In this document: positions 1 through 6,011 of the stretch, piece after piece
Layout of the letters: each line of letters begins with the position of its first letter
How positions within the stretch are numbered: position 1 is the first letter of the stretch
NCBI GenBank assembly: GCA_031422195.1
Contig: JANOPZ010000089.1
Coordinates: 1-15,652, forward strand
Direction: 5' to 3'
DNA length: 15,652 nucleotides
Source of the DNA: JALOTE01 sp031422195
GTDB lineage: Bacteria; Pseudomonadota; Alphaproteobacteria; Rhizobiales; Rhizobiaceae
Made by a program: the position numbers and the translations under genes
The notes under the pieces: model-generated
Told to the model about the DNA's origin: nothing
What the model saw: only the letters and a program-made list of their open reading frames with translations
Databases searched by the model: none

Positions 1-24
1 TAGCGAAGTTCATTTAAGCACCTA

Positions 25-228
25 CTACTGCCCCACCTTCAAGCCCGTCCAATGCGCGGCGAAGGCCCATAGGTCTGCCGCCTCAGCGATGATTTTGTCG
101 GTGGGTTTTCCCGCACCGTGGCCTGCGCGGGTTTCAATCCGTGCGAGGCGCGGCATCGGACCAAGATCGGCGGCTTGGAGCGCGGCGATGTATTTGAAGG
201 TGTGGGCAGGCACTACGCTGTCCGCCAT
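25..228 (-). pseudogene. C-terminal remnant of a prolyl oligopeptidase (S9A family)
   Basis: The 67-residue reading frame matches the extreme C-terminus of S9A prolyl oligopeptidases, serine peptidases that cleave after proline in short peptides. Visible are the VVPAH segment (residues 5-9), just after the position of the catalytic Asp (Asp3 here), and AGHGAGKPT (about 35-43), which carries the catalytic His. Full enzymes have about 690 residues, so the propeller and the nucleophile Ser half are absent. A TAA lies in frame three codons before the ATG, so this is not simply an overlooked longer gene. The IS3-family remnant that begins at about 302 is the likely cause of truncation. The family call is from remembered motif pattern; whether the stub is translated is unknown. 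Confidence 0.75.
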
Positions 229-301
229 CAGCGCTTATGGCACTAAATTGACGGTTTGATTTAAGGAGTGTTTGGTTCTCGTCAGTGACGAAGGAACGAA
301 C

Positions 302-601
302 ATGAACACGAAGTTAGAGAATAAAATAACTGGCGGCAAACGTGCTGCCGAAGATGTTGTAAAAGACATTCGTCGGGCGACCCGGCGCCATTATTCTTCT
401 GAAGATAAAATTCGCATTGTTTTAGATGGCCTGCGTGGTGAGGACAGCATTGCTGAACTTTGCCGCAAAGAGGGCATTGCTCAGAGCCTTTATTACACTT
501 GGTCAAAAGAGTTTTTGGAAGCTGGAAAGCGCAGGCGACACGCGGCAGCAGGCTATGATCAAGCACCTGCGCGGCTAGTGATGGCACCAGCGCAGGTGTA
601 G
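302..601 (+). pseudogene. IS3-family transposase OrfA, broken after the HTH
   Basis: From the ATG at 302 the product reads like OrfA of a common alphaproteobacterial IS3 group: a basic N-terminus, RHYSSEDKIRIVLDGLRGE, then IAELCRKEGIAQSLYYTW and SKEFLEAGKRR. This is the helix-turn-helix DNA-binding half. After GKRR the family normally continues with AGDTAR and a leucine-zipper-like tail. Here small deletions near 530-545 throw the frame, giving an unrelated alanine-rich end that stops at 601. The neighbouring frame still shows AGDT. The OrfB catalytic subunit is missing: no DDE domain is recognisable between 601 and 822. An ATG at 272 is in frame but lacks family support, so I prefer 302. The element is dead and probably disrupted the peptidase gene on its left. 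Confidence 0.8.
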
Positions 602-822
602 CAATTGGCTGGGCACCGCGCAAACCGCTGGGAATGCCTGCCCGTAGCGCGGTAACTTCAAGGGAGCCCGCTCCAGCGTTTGCGCTGCCGGCCAAAAATG
701 TCCAGCCCGAACCCATTTGTAGGCGGAGGAGAAGATCACACTTTCAATAACGATCGACCAAGACGGGAACAAAATCCTCTTTGCCGCGTTTTTTCGTCAC
801 GGCGTCACAAGAGGAACCAGAA

Positions 823-1383
823 ATGAAGAAGATTAAAGCATTTGCGTTGTATGGAACTATTGGTGCCGCTTCCTTGGTGGCAACTACTGCCTTAGGTGCC
901 GTTGCCACCGGCATTGTCAATGTCCGTACGGGACCGAGCACGGGGTATGTCACCGTAGATACCCTCTATCCCGGCGAAGTTGTTGAGGTTGATCGATGTG
1001 CCAGCAATGGTTGGTGTTACGTCATTAAGAGTGGCCCGGATGGGTGGGTGTCAGGGCGTTATCTCGCCAATGAGAATGATGAGCCAGACGTCGTCGTTCG
1101 TCAGTCAAAGCCGAGCGTCAGCTTCAGCTTCTCCTTCGGTCGCGGTGACGGCTTTTCTTTGGGCGGGCCGCGCGGCAGCCAGAGAGACCTTGTCTGCTTG
1201 GCAACTTTCTACAAGCGGAGCCAAGTAAAGGGCGGGGCCGACGCTGACGTACAGAGGGCAGACGTCATGACCAGGGCTCGGGCCGAGGCTATCGACCGCC
1301 CAAATGATCGGCGCGGAATTTTCGACTACGGGACGAATGCTCAGACGCGTGACACCTGCCGTTATCTAGACAGGCTGAACTAA
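823..1383 (+). CDS. Exported SH3b-domain protein
   Basis: The 186-residue product starts with a lysine-rich signal peptide (MKKIKAFALYG, hydrophobic core, probable cleavage after TALGA near residue 25). A bacterial SH3 (SH3_3/YgiM-like) domain follows at about residues 27-82. Its hallmark NVRTGPST opens the first strand, and GW-containing strands (NGWCYV, DGWVSGRYL) follow. Such domains bind peptidoglycan or protein partners in the periplasm; the exact role is unknown. Residues 95-125 are Ser/Phe/Gly-rich (SFSFSFGRGDGFSLGG), and the basic C-terminal 60 residues match nothing I recognise. The ATG at 823 was chosen over the in-frame TTG at 781 because it follows an AGAGGAA-type ribosome site and gives a proper signal peptide. 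It stands alone between transposon remnants. Confidence 0.8.
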   Translation: MKKIKAFALYGTIGAASLVATTALGAVATGIVNVRTGPSTGYVTVDTLYPGEVVEVDRCASNGWCYVIKSGPDGWVSGRYLANENDEPDVVVRQSKPSVSFSFSFGRGDGFSLGGPRGSQRDLVCLATFYKRSQVKGGADADVQRADVMTRARAEAIDRPNDRRGIFDYGTNAQTRDTCRYLDRLN

Positions 1384-1392
1384 GGCAAATCG

Positions 1393-1421
1393 CGTGGAGG
1401 TACCCCACGTCCGGTACTTTT
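1393..1421 (+). terminator. Weak possible terminator after the SH3 gene
   Basis: Ten bases after the SH3 gene's stop codon, CGTGG (1393-1397) can pair with CCACG (1405-1409) around a 7-base loop. Only a short T run (1418-1421) follows, nine bases downstream. The stem is short and the T run displaced, so this is a weak candidate. Confidence 0.25.
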
Positions 1422-1595
1422 AATGACTACCAAAGGGCGCCGAAGGGTGTCCTTTTCGTTGCTAAGTGCAGTTCTGACGTCTGCTTCGCGTTTAGCTGCA
1501 CCTAGAGCCCCAAAGCCCACTGTGGGTGTTGTCAGAGAAAGCGGGCTTGTGCGGTGCAGGGCGGCTGCGTAGTCTTCTCGATGACATAACGCTGC

Positions 1596-1953
1596 CCGTT
1601 CCGATACTTCAAAACCAGCTCCTAAATCATCTGCCTTGCTGTGATGCTCTACGTCCGGTTCCCTCAGTCACTAAGGAACGTCGAAGGTCTGCTACACGAG
1701 CGGGGCATCGACATCAGCCATTAAACGGTTCGCTACTGGTGGCTTCGGTTCTGCCTGATGTTAGCCGCCGAGATCCGAAAACGACATTCCGACGACGAGA
1801 GCGGGCGATGTTGCGGTTCCGGCGCATGCGGACACTGCAGAAGTTCGTTTTGTCCATGCCTCGGTCCACAGAAACACTTGCCGGCGCTGCACTACCTCCA
1901 GAACCGCGACACCTACAAGAAGACCCGCGCCGCCGCTCTCGCAGAGTGTCGCG
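1596..1953 (+). pseudogene. Degraded IS6-family transposase, catalytic core deleted
   Basis: Read from 1596 in one frame, the DNA gives PFRYFKTSS, a stop, then IICLAVMLYVRFPQSLRN and EGLLHERGIDISH, another stop (TAA 1722-1724), then TVRYWWLRFCLMLAAEIRKRH. This is the N-terminal zinc/HTH part of IS6-family transposases of the alphaproteobacterial type. At about 1786 the frame jumps directly to FRRRERAMLRFRRMRTLQKF, which is the C-terminal signature of the same family. After one more frameshift it continues as RDTYKKTRAAALAE and ends near 1953. The roughly 110 residues between these blocks, which hold the DDE catalytic triad, are gone. With two nonsense codons, an internal deletion and a frameshift, this element is long dead. 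Terminal inverted repeats were not found by eye. Confidence 0.85.
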
Positions 1954-1989
1954 GCGAAGTCTCCCCCGATCACGTTAGCAATTGGGTGC

Positions 1990-2994
1990 CTATGCGGCTG
2001 CCCCAGTGTTCTTTTCGACAATCCCATGGCAACGGTTACGTCCACTCGCCTTTGCTGCGTAGAGGAACACATCTGCGGTCGCCATCCATGCATCGAAGTC
2101 ATTAATATAGCGATCGAGGCTGCAGATACCGAAACTTGCAGTGACGTGCAGTTCGGCCCCATTCACCTCTACTGGCGTTTCGGCGAAAAGAATGCGAACA
2201 CGTTCTGCAAATTCGAACGCGCCGTCAGCATTCGTCGATGGCAGCAAGACCGCAAATTCTTCGCCGCCAATCCGTCCCAACAAGTCATTCACGCGCAAGG
2301 TGCCGATGCACCGCTGGACCAAGGTTTGCAGGACGGTGTCGCCTGCGGGATGTCCGTGGCCATCGTTGACCCGCTTGAAATGGTCGACGTCAAATAGAAT
2401 GATCGAAGCATCACTGCCATGCCTGCGGCTCCGGGCGAACTCTTTCTGGGCGGCGTCGACCCAGCCCCGGCGTGTCATCGCGCCCGTCAGCCCGTCGCTC
2501 ATGGCGATCTGACGAAGCTCAAGCTCGTCGAGCACCAATTTTGCAAAACTGGTCAGGATTCCGATCTCGCTGTCCGAGAAGTTTCGGGGTTTGGTGTCTA
2601 TCGCGCAAAGCGCGCCAAGATTGTAGCCGTCAGGTGTTTCCAGCGGGATGCCGAGATAGCTGCGGATCCTCGGTTCCGCCGTCACCAGAGGATTCTTGGC
2701 GAACCGAATATCAAGAGCCGCATCTGGCACTATCATGGGTTCGCGCTTTTTAATCGTATGAGAGCAGAATGAAACATCACGCGATGTTTCACAGGTGTTC
2801 AATCCGGCAAATGATTTGAACCCTTGCCGCTCTGCATCGACGAGACTGACTGCGGCGATCGGAACATTCAGCACCTTGCAAACCAGTTCGGTCAACTTGT
2901 AAAAAGGCTCTTCCCGATCCGTGTCCAGCACGTCATAGCGCCGCAACGCAGCAAGGCGTCCATCCTCGTCGATTAGCTTGTGACCAAGACCCAT
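1990..2994 (-). CDS. GAF-GGDEF diguanylate cyclase
   Basis: A 334-residue cytosolic protein that should make cyclic di-GMP from two GTP. Residues about 25-160 form a GAF sensor domain (AAVSLVDAERQGFKSFAG; SYLGIPLETPDGYNLGALC). A GGDEF domain covers about 165-325, with the metal/GTP motif FDVDHFKRVND (201-211) and active-site GGEEF (243-247). The product-inhibition I-site RxxD is present as RVND (234-237), exactly five residues before GGEEF, so feedback inhibition is expected. There is no membrane segment, so the signal is likely a soluble ligand or a partner protein. The ATG at 2994 has a clear GAGGGA ribosome site seven bases upstream. It overlaps the end of the preceding 99-residue gene by 62 bases, implying co-transcription and probable translational coupling. 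The ligand of the GAF domain cannot be read from the sequence. Confidence 0.93.
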   Translation of the reverse strand: MGLGHKLIDEDGRLAALRRYDVLDTDREEPFYKLTELVCKVLNVPIAAVSLVDAERQGFKSFAGLNTCETSRDVSFCSHTIKKREPMIVPDAALDIRFAKNPLVTAEPRIRSYLGIPLETPDGYNLGALCAIDTKPRNFSDSEIGILTSFAKLVLDELELRQIAMSDGLTGAMTRRGWVDAAQKEFARSRRHGSDASIILFDVDHFKRVNDGHGHPAGDTVLQTLVQRCIGTLRVNDLLGRIGGEEFAVLLPSTNADGAFEFAERVRILFAETPVEVNGAELHVTASFGICSLDRYINDFDAWMATADVFLYAAKASGRNRCHGIVEKNTGAAA

Positions 2995-3232
2995 AGCGTT
3001 CCCTCAAAGTGAGAATTGTGGTAATCAGCTCGTCGCGATACGTAGCGCAGGCTTGGCCGATGACTGCTCTAACGCGTTGCTCGTCCATCCCGGCGGTCAG
3101 CAGGCTAGATGCCAGCGCCAAGAGATTTCGGCTCTGACGTTCGATGCCTTCCCGCAAAGCAGACGGGACATCCAAATCGATGATGGGCAGCATTGCATCC
3201 GCGACGACGTGCTCGGAACAGTTTTCCGTCAT
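2933..3232 (-). CDS. Small helical protein of unknown function, upstream partner of the diguanylate cyclase
   Basis: A 99-residue frame with ATG at 3232 preceded by a good GGAGAG ribosome site. I recognise no family. The middle (about 24-80) is amphipathic and probably helical (LREGIERQSRNLLALASSLL; RAVIGQACATYRDELITTIL). The last 20 residues (SWSQANRRGWTPCCVAAL) are encoded within the 5' end of the diguanylate cyclase gene in another frame. There is no signal peptide or membrane segment. The position, ribosome site and 62-base overlap suggest a regulatory or adaptor partner of the cyclase, which is inference. The long overlap is unusual; an alternative is that only the first 80 or so residues matter and the tail is tolerated. 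Confidence 0.6.
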   Translation of the reverse strand: MTENCSEHVVADAMLPIIDLDVPSALREGIERQSRNLLALASSLLTAGMDEQRVRAVIGQACATYRDELITTILTLRERYGSWSQANRRGWTPCCVAAL

Positions 3233-3261
3233 TCACAGGCTCTCCGGTAATCTGGTTTTGC

Positions 3262-3275
3262 ACGGTTCGCACCGT
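3262..3275. promoter_or_regulatory. Small palindrome upstream of the 99-aa/GGDEF operon
   Basis: ACGGT-TCGC-ACCGT is a perfect 5-bp inverted repeat with a 4-base spacer, about 30 bases upstream of the start codon at 3232. Its position fits an operator for the operon, but it could also be a chance hairpin in the leader. Confidence 0.3.
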
Positions 3276-4107
3276 TGACGTCCAAAAGCGGGTTCGATTT
3301 CGCTCGGGGTTTTACAAACCGATCCAACACGTTTTGCTTGCGCGTGCCTTGTATGAACTGATGCGGTATATGCTCTCTTTCCGACTGTATGGAATATAAG
3401 AAAGTGATTTTCTAAAATAGACAGCGGGAATGCAATTATGTCTCAGATCAGCATATCGGCAATTGATCTTGCCGAAAATCAACTCGGCCAAAAACGGATT
3501 TCTAGATTGTGGTGTTAAAGCAAATGGCATGATCGTTTTTAATCGATCTGGCCCTACCCCGGTTTCCCTCCGCGCCCTTGCCTCGTTCAGGCTCCGCGGG
3601 CATGTAAGGAACGGCCACTTGGAAAATCAATGATCAAACTAAAGCTGGCCCCAATGGCAGCAAAGAGCTGACAACTTCGCTACAAGCAATCTAGGCTGAT
3701 GTCGGCTATTCATGGTCTCGACTCCAAAACCCGCCATTCGGCTTCCGGCCCCCTGACCAGTCGTTCAGTTTTGCGCTTAAGATTCGGTCAATAGAGCAGG
3801 TAAACGCAATACCCAAAAACAGACATTCGCCTGCTGCCAAATCAGGTTCTCTGTTAAGTTCATCCAAAATTATTCCTATTTTTCTTGTGTTGGCGATTGA
3901 ACACGAACTCGCAAGTCGCAAACAAAACAAGGGCGTTTGACACTGCCAAAAGTTGCAGGTCGCAACGGTTCTTATGCGTTCACATGCCCCCTAGACCGAC
4001 GAATAGCGCGGAATTTTCAGCCAAGCTTGAATATGCATTGTCGGCTAAACAAACCTGCCAAAAACAAAAAGATGCAGCATACGGCAATACATCACGTCAA
4101 TAAATAT
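3276..4107. other. About 0.8 kb with no supportable gene
   Basis: All six frames here are short, lack convincing ribosome sites and show no family motif. The longest fragments (3430-3633 plus, 3706-3930 minus, 3885-4103 plus) have erratic composition typical of non-coding DNA. The stretch becomes AT-rich towards 4107. I see no tRNA, tandem repeat or transposon end. It probably holds decayed DNA plus the promoter region of the gene at 4197. Confidence 0.6.
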
Positions 4108-4147
4108 TTGACAACATGTTGACAACTATCTGATTGCGTGGTAGGTT
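4108..4147 (+). promoter_or_regulatory. Promoter with direct repeats for the secreted cysteine protein
   Basis: TTGACAAC occurs at 4108-4115 and again at 4119-4126, an 11-base period, with the perfect palindrome CAACATGTTG between them. The second copy is an exact -35 hexamer (TTGACA, 4119-4124). Seventeen bases further is TAGGTT (4142-4147), a poor but correctly placed -10. GTCAA (4096-4100) also pairs with TTGAC (4108-4112). The arrangement looks like a promoter overlapped by regulator sites. The same octamer forms half of the palindrome beside the marR gene in this window. Confidence 0.5.
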
Positions 4148-4196
4148 TAAAACTCGGGGATCGTAAAATAACGTAACGAAACCAAAGGACTTAAAA

Positions 4197-4505
4197 ATGC
4201 AAACTCTTCAATCATTTGCTATCGCTGGCTTAGTAGCCCTGACACTCATGCCAATTGCAGCCAACGCCGCTCAACGGTTGGACACGCAGACGAGCACTTG
4301 TGAAACCATACAGCAAACATTGGCACAGGAAGGCGAGGCTATCCTCCGCTTCCCGTCAAAAACGACTGACGGTGTCATGCTGTACGGCCGTTATGTTGGT
4401 GGAACCGGATCTTGCGGCTCACAGGAAGTTGAAAAATCGTCGTCGGTTCCTGTCAGTGACGGCAGCATGTGCCCAGTGACAGCATGCCAAGCCGATTTTG
4501 ATTAA
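4197..4505 (+). CDS. Small secreted four-cysteine protein
   Basis: A 102-residue product with a Sec signal peptide (MQTLQSFAIAGLVALTLMP, cleavage probably after AANA, residues 21-24). The mature part of about 78 residues holds four cysteines (Cys35, Cys73, Cys92, Cys97), likely two disulfides in the periplasm. The order Cys-x-n-Arg-Tyr-Val-x-n-Cys-x-n-Cys-Pro-Val resembles a family of short secreted hypothetical proteins common in Rhizobiales; this is pattern memory, not a search result. Its function is unknown. The ATG at 4197 follows an AAGGAC ribosome site. The gene is monocistronic, with a repeat-rich promoter before it and a strong terminator after it, so it appears to be an intact, regulated unit despite its decayed surroundings. 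Confidence 0.8.
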   Translation: MQTLQSFAIAGLVALTLMPIAANAAQRLDTQTSTCETIQQTLAQEGEAILRFPSKTTDGVMLYGRYVGGTGSCGSQEVEKSSSVPVSDGSMCPVTACQADFD

Positions 4506-4539
4506 ACTTGATTAAACAAAACAAAAACGGCGCAAACAG

Positions 4540-4570
4540 CCACTCCGGAAGCAATCCGGGGTGGTTTTTT
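4540..4570 (+). terminator. Strong rho-independent terminator
   Basis: CCACTCCGGA (4540-4549) pairs with TCCGGGGTGG (4555-4564) over ten base pairs with one G-U, closing a five-base AGCAA loop, followed directly by six T (4565-4570). It ends the secreted-protein transcript. On the other strand it could also stop the converging operon, since a T-rich stretch lies beyond the stem there, though not directly abutting it. Confidence 0.9.
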
Positions 4571-4619
4571 ATGCGCAGGGTAAGCACAATAATTATCTGA
4601 AATGACAAACATTATCGAT

Positions 4620-4925
4620 TCATCTGTGCGCGCAGCCACGGTGCCACGGTGCCACGGTCTTTAAGCGCGCAAACCTTTTGGAGAACTGTTGGAAACCCAG
4701 CAAAGATAAGCCGATGACGAGGCTGATTTCACCAGAAAAGCCTGCAATTGCAGCTGCTGGCAACCAGTATGGTGAGACACCCTTAAATGCGACGGCATAA
4801 GTCAATCCAGCGGCCGTTACCCAGCACAAGAGCGTAACGGTCAAAACCATTATGCCGACCAAGCGCCATTTAGATTGGCTTTGGTCAACGACCTTTGGCG
4901 TGGGATCAACAATATTATCTTCCAA
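4620..4925 (-). CDS. Small two-TM inner-membrane protein, last gene of the marR-cytochrome b operon
   Basis: A 101-residue product with a polar N-terminus (1-19), two hydrophobic segments (about 20-47 and 53-78) and a basic C-terminus, indicating a small integral membrane protein. The WR-x-x-G-I start of the first segment and the GE-x-x-x-x-x-G-L-x-x-L-G pattern in the second vaguely resemble 'transporter suffix' proteins, but I would not assign the function. The start must be TTG (4925): TAA lies in frame six codons upstream and the first ATG is inside the first membrane segment. The start lies 21 bases after the cytochrome b stop codon, implying co-transcription and reinitiation. The last 14 codons include three perfect tandem copies of an 8-bp unit, so the C-terminus may be recently altered. 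Confidence 0.65.
   Translation of the reverse strand: MEDNIVDPTPKVVDQSQSKWRLVGIMVLTVTLLCWVTAAGLTYAVAFKGVSPYWLPAAAIAGFSGEISLVIGLSLLGFQQFSKRFARLKTVAPWHRGCAHR
4635..4658. repeat. Three tandem copies of an 8-bp unit
   Basis: GCCACGGT is repeated exactly at 4635-4642, 4643-4650 and 4651-4658, inside the 3' end of the two-TM protein gene. Eight is not a multiple of three, so gain or loss of one unit would change the reading frame and C-terminus of that protein. Confidence 0.85.
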
Positions 4926-4946
4926 TTTTATGGCACCAGCTTAATA

Positions 4947-5483
4947 TCATCGCCCAAGACCCATGCGCGAAAGCAAGCGATCCTTTAGAACATATTGGTG
5001 ATACAGCGCAGCGCCGACATGCAGAACCAAAAGCGCGGTTAAAATGGCACCGCCGGCAATGTGCACGTAAAATGCGTTGTAATCAGAAAAAACGGGTAGC
5101 GGTGATTGAGCGCCGTTGAAAACAACGTTGGCCGCTTCCGACATTCTAAACAGTACAAAACCTGACACGGGCATAGCAATCAACATCACATAAAACAGAC
5201 GGTACACCCACTTTGAAACCAACGTCCTGACCGCGGTTTGGCCGCCAATTTCAGATGGTTTTTTATCAGCGAAAGCCCACCACGCAAGACGCGCAAAGGT
5301 CAAAACAAATATCGCCATACCACCTGGAGCGTGAAGCCGTAAAATTGCTATCTTAGTGGCCTCATCCTGAGACGAAGCTGTCAAAACACCGGCAATAATC
5401 ATGCCGATGATTAAAACTGCCGTGACCCAGTGGATGATGATGGCTATAATTCCATAGCGATCAGAGGTGCTCGTTATGCCCAT
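4947..5483 (-). CDS. Cytochrome b561-family di-heme membrane protein
   Basis: The 178-residue product has the four-helix layout of bacterial cytochrome b561 (CybB-like), which passes electrons between quinol and a partner across the inner membrane. Probable heme ligands lie at the expected places: His18 (IIHWV), His51 (RLHAPGG), His141 (VHIAGG) and His155 (LHVGAALYH). Membrane segments are about 11-34, 51-70, 93-113 and 136-162. Its length fits the family. The ATG at 5483 has a GGGAG ribosome site and overlaps the end of the marR gene by 23 bases, so regulator and cytochrome are co-expressed. The electron donor is unknown; in such operons the partner is often a YceI-like or oxidoreductase protein, not seen here. 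Confidence 0.9.
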   Translation of the reverse strand: MGITSTSDRYGIIAIIIHWVTAVLIIGMIIAGVLTASSQDEATKIAILRLHAPGGMAIFVLTFARLAWWAFADKKPSEIGGQTAVRTLVSKWVYRLFYVMLIAMPVSGFVLFRMSEAANVVFNGAQSPLPVFSDYNAFYVHIAGGAILTALLVLHVGAALYHQYVLKDRLLSRMGLGR

Positions 5484-5961
5484 GAGAAGGTCTCCCTGTT
5501 GTTAAGCTTGGCGTTTCGAGTTCGTCGCGAATGTCAATCATAGTCTGTGTGGCGGCAATCAATCTGGTGTTGGTCAACGTATCTTTAATTGAGGCCATCC
5601 ATATATTTTGCCGCTCAATAGCCATGTTGAATGCCTTGGCGCCGTTTTCGGTCAACACAACAAGGTGTGCTCTTTGATGATGCGGATTGGGTTCGAAAGC
5701 GACAAACCCATCATCGTGAAGTTCATTGATGATGCGCTGCACACCCTGTCTGCTCAGTCTCATACCCCGTGCCAAGTGCGCCACCGGCTGCGCAGCCGGA
5801 GCATCATGGATGGCCCCTACAACCTGCATGCGCGCGGAACTAAGGCCGATATCAGCCACCATCTCATCGGCATAGCTCGCTAAAGCACCGCTCAATCGCA
5901 GTGTCTCGATAATAAACCGCGAAAGCACATCGGACGTAATCATAGTTAAGTTTATTGGCAT
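5461..5961 (-). CDS. MarR-family transcriptional regulator
   Basis: A 166-residue winged-helix regulator. The helix-turn-helix spans about 45-90 (AHLARGMRLSRQGVQRIINE, with the recognition helix near SRQGVQRIINEL). The beta-wing NPHHQRAHLVVLTENG follows at about 92-107, and long dimerisation helices lie on each side. MarR proteins bind short palindromes as dimers and usually repress their own operon until a ligand or oxidant releases them. Two starts are possible: ATG 5961 or ATG 5943; neither has a good ribosome site. A perfect 6-4-6 palindrome lies two bases upstream of 5961, suggesting autoregulation. The operon continues into cytochrome b561 and a two-TM protein, so a redox or toxic-compound response is plausible. 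An IS66 end lies 27 bases upstream of the start, so the original upstream promoter may be lost. Confidence 0.9.
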   Translation of the reverse strand: MPINLTMITSDVLSRFIIETLRLSGALASYADEMVADIGLSSARMQVVGAIHDAPAAQPVAHLARGMRLSRQGVQRIINELHDDGFVAFEPNPHHQRAHLVVLTENGAKAFNMAIERQNIWMASIKDTLTNTRLIAATQTMIDIRDELETPSLTTGRPSHGHNEHL

Positions 5962-5963
5962 TA

Positions 5964-5980
5964 TGACAATTGGTTGTCAA
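5964..5980 (-). promoter_or_regulatory. MarR-type operator with embedded -35 hexamer
   Basis: On the minus strand the bases read TTGACAACCAATTGTCA, a perfect inverted repeat TGACAA-N4-TTGTCA (5964-5979) with TTGACA at its upstream edge. It ends two bases before the ATG at 5961. If TTGACA is the -35, the -10 (CAATAA, 5952-5957) would lie inside the annotated start of marR. This would favour the internal ATG at 5943 and a near-leaderless message. Confidence 0.6.
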
Positions 5981-5988
5981 GATTGAGC

Positions 5989-6011
5989 GTAAGCGGTGCG
6001 CCGATCACACC
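5989..6011 (+). repeat. IS66 inverted repeat, tnpC side
   Basis: The outer ten bases, GTAAGCGGTG, are identical to those of the opposite end. The tnpC stop codon (6005-6007) lies inside this repeat. Confidence 0.9.

Noticed and set aside
282..772. Minus-strand frames of 144 and 65 residues.
   Set aside because: The first runs antisense to the recognisable IS3 orfA, neither has a family motif, and composition looks like shadow coding. No gene is supported between 602 and 822.
2026..2772. Several plus-strand frames of 93-123 codons.
   Set aside because: They are antisense shadows of the well-supported GGDEF gene and show no motifs.
3282..3305. T-arm-like string (GGGTTCGATTTC) that might be a tRNA 3' fragment, i.e. 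the second attachment site.
   Set aside because: It does not match the tRNA-Arg 3' end, the stem does not pair well, and no acceptor stem or CCA follows.
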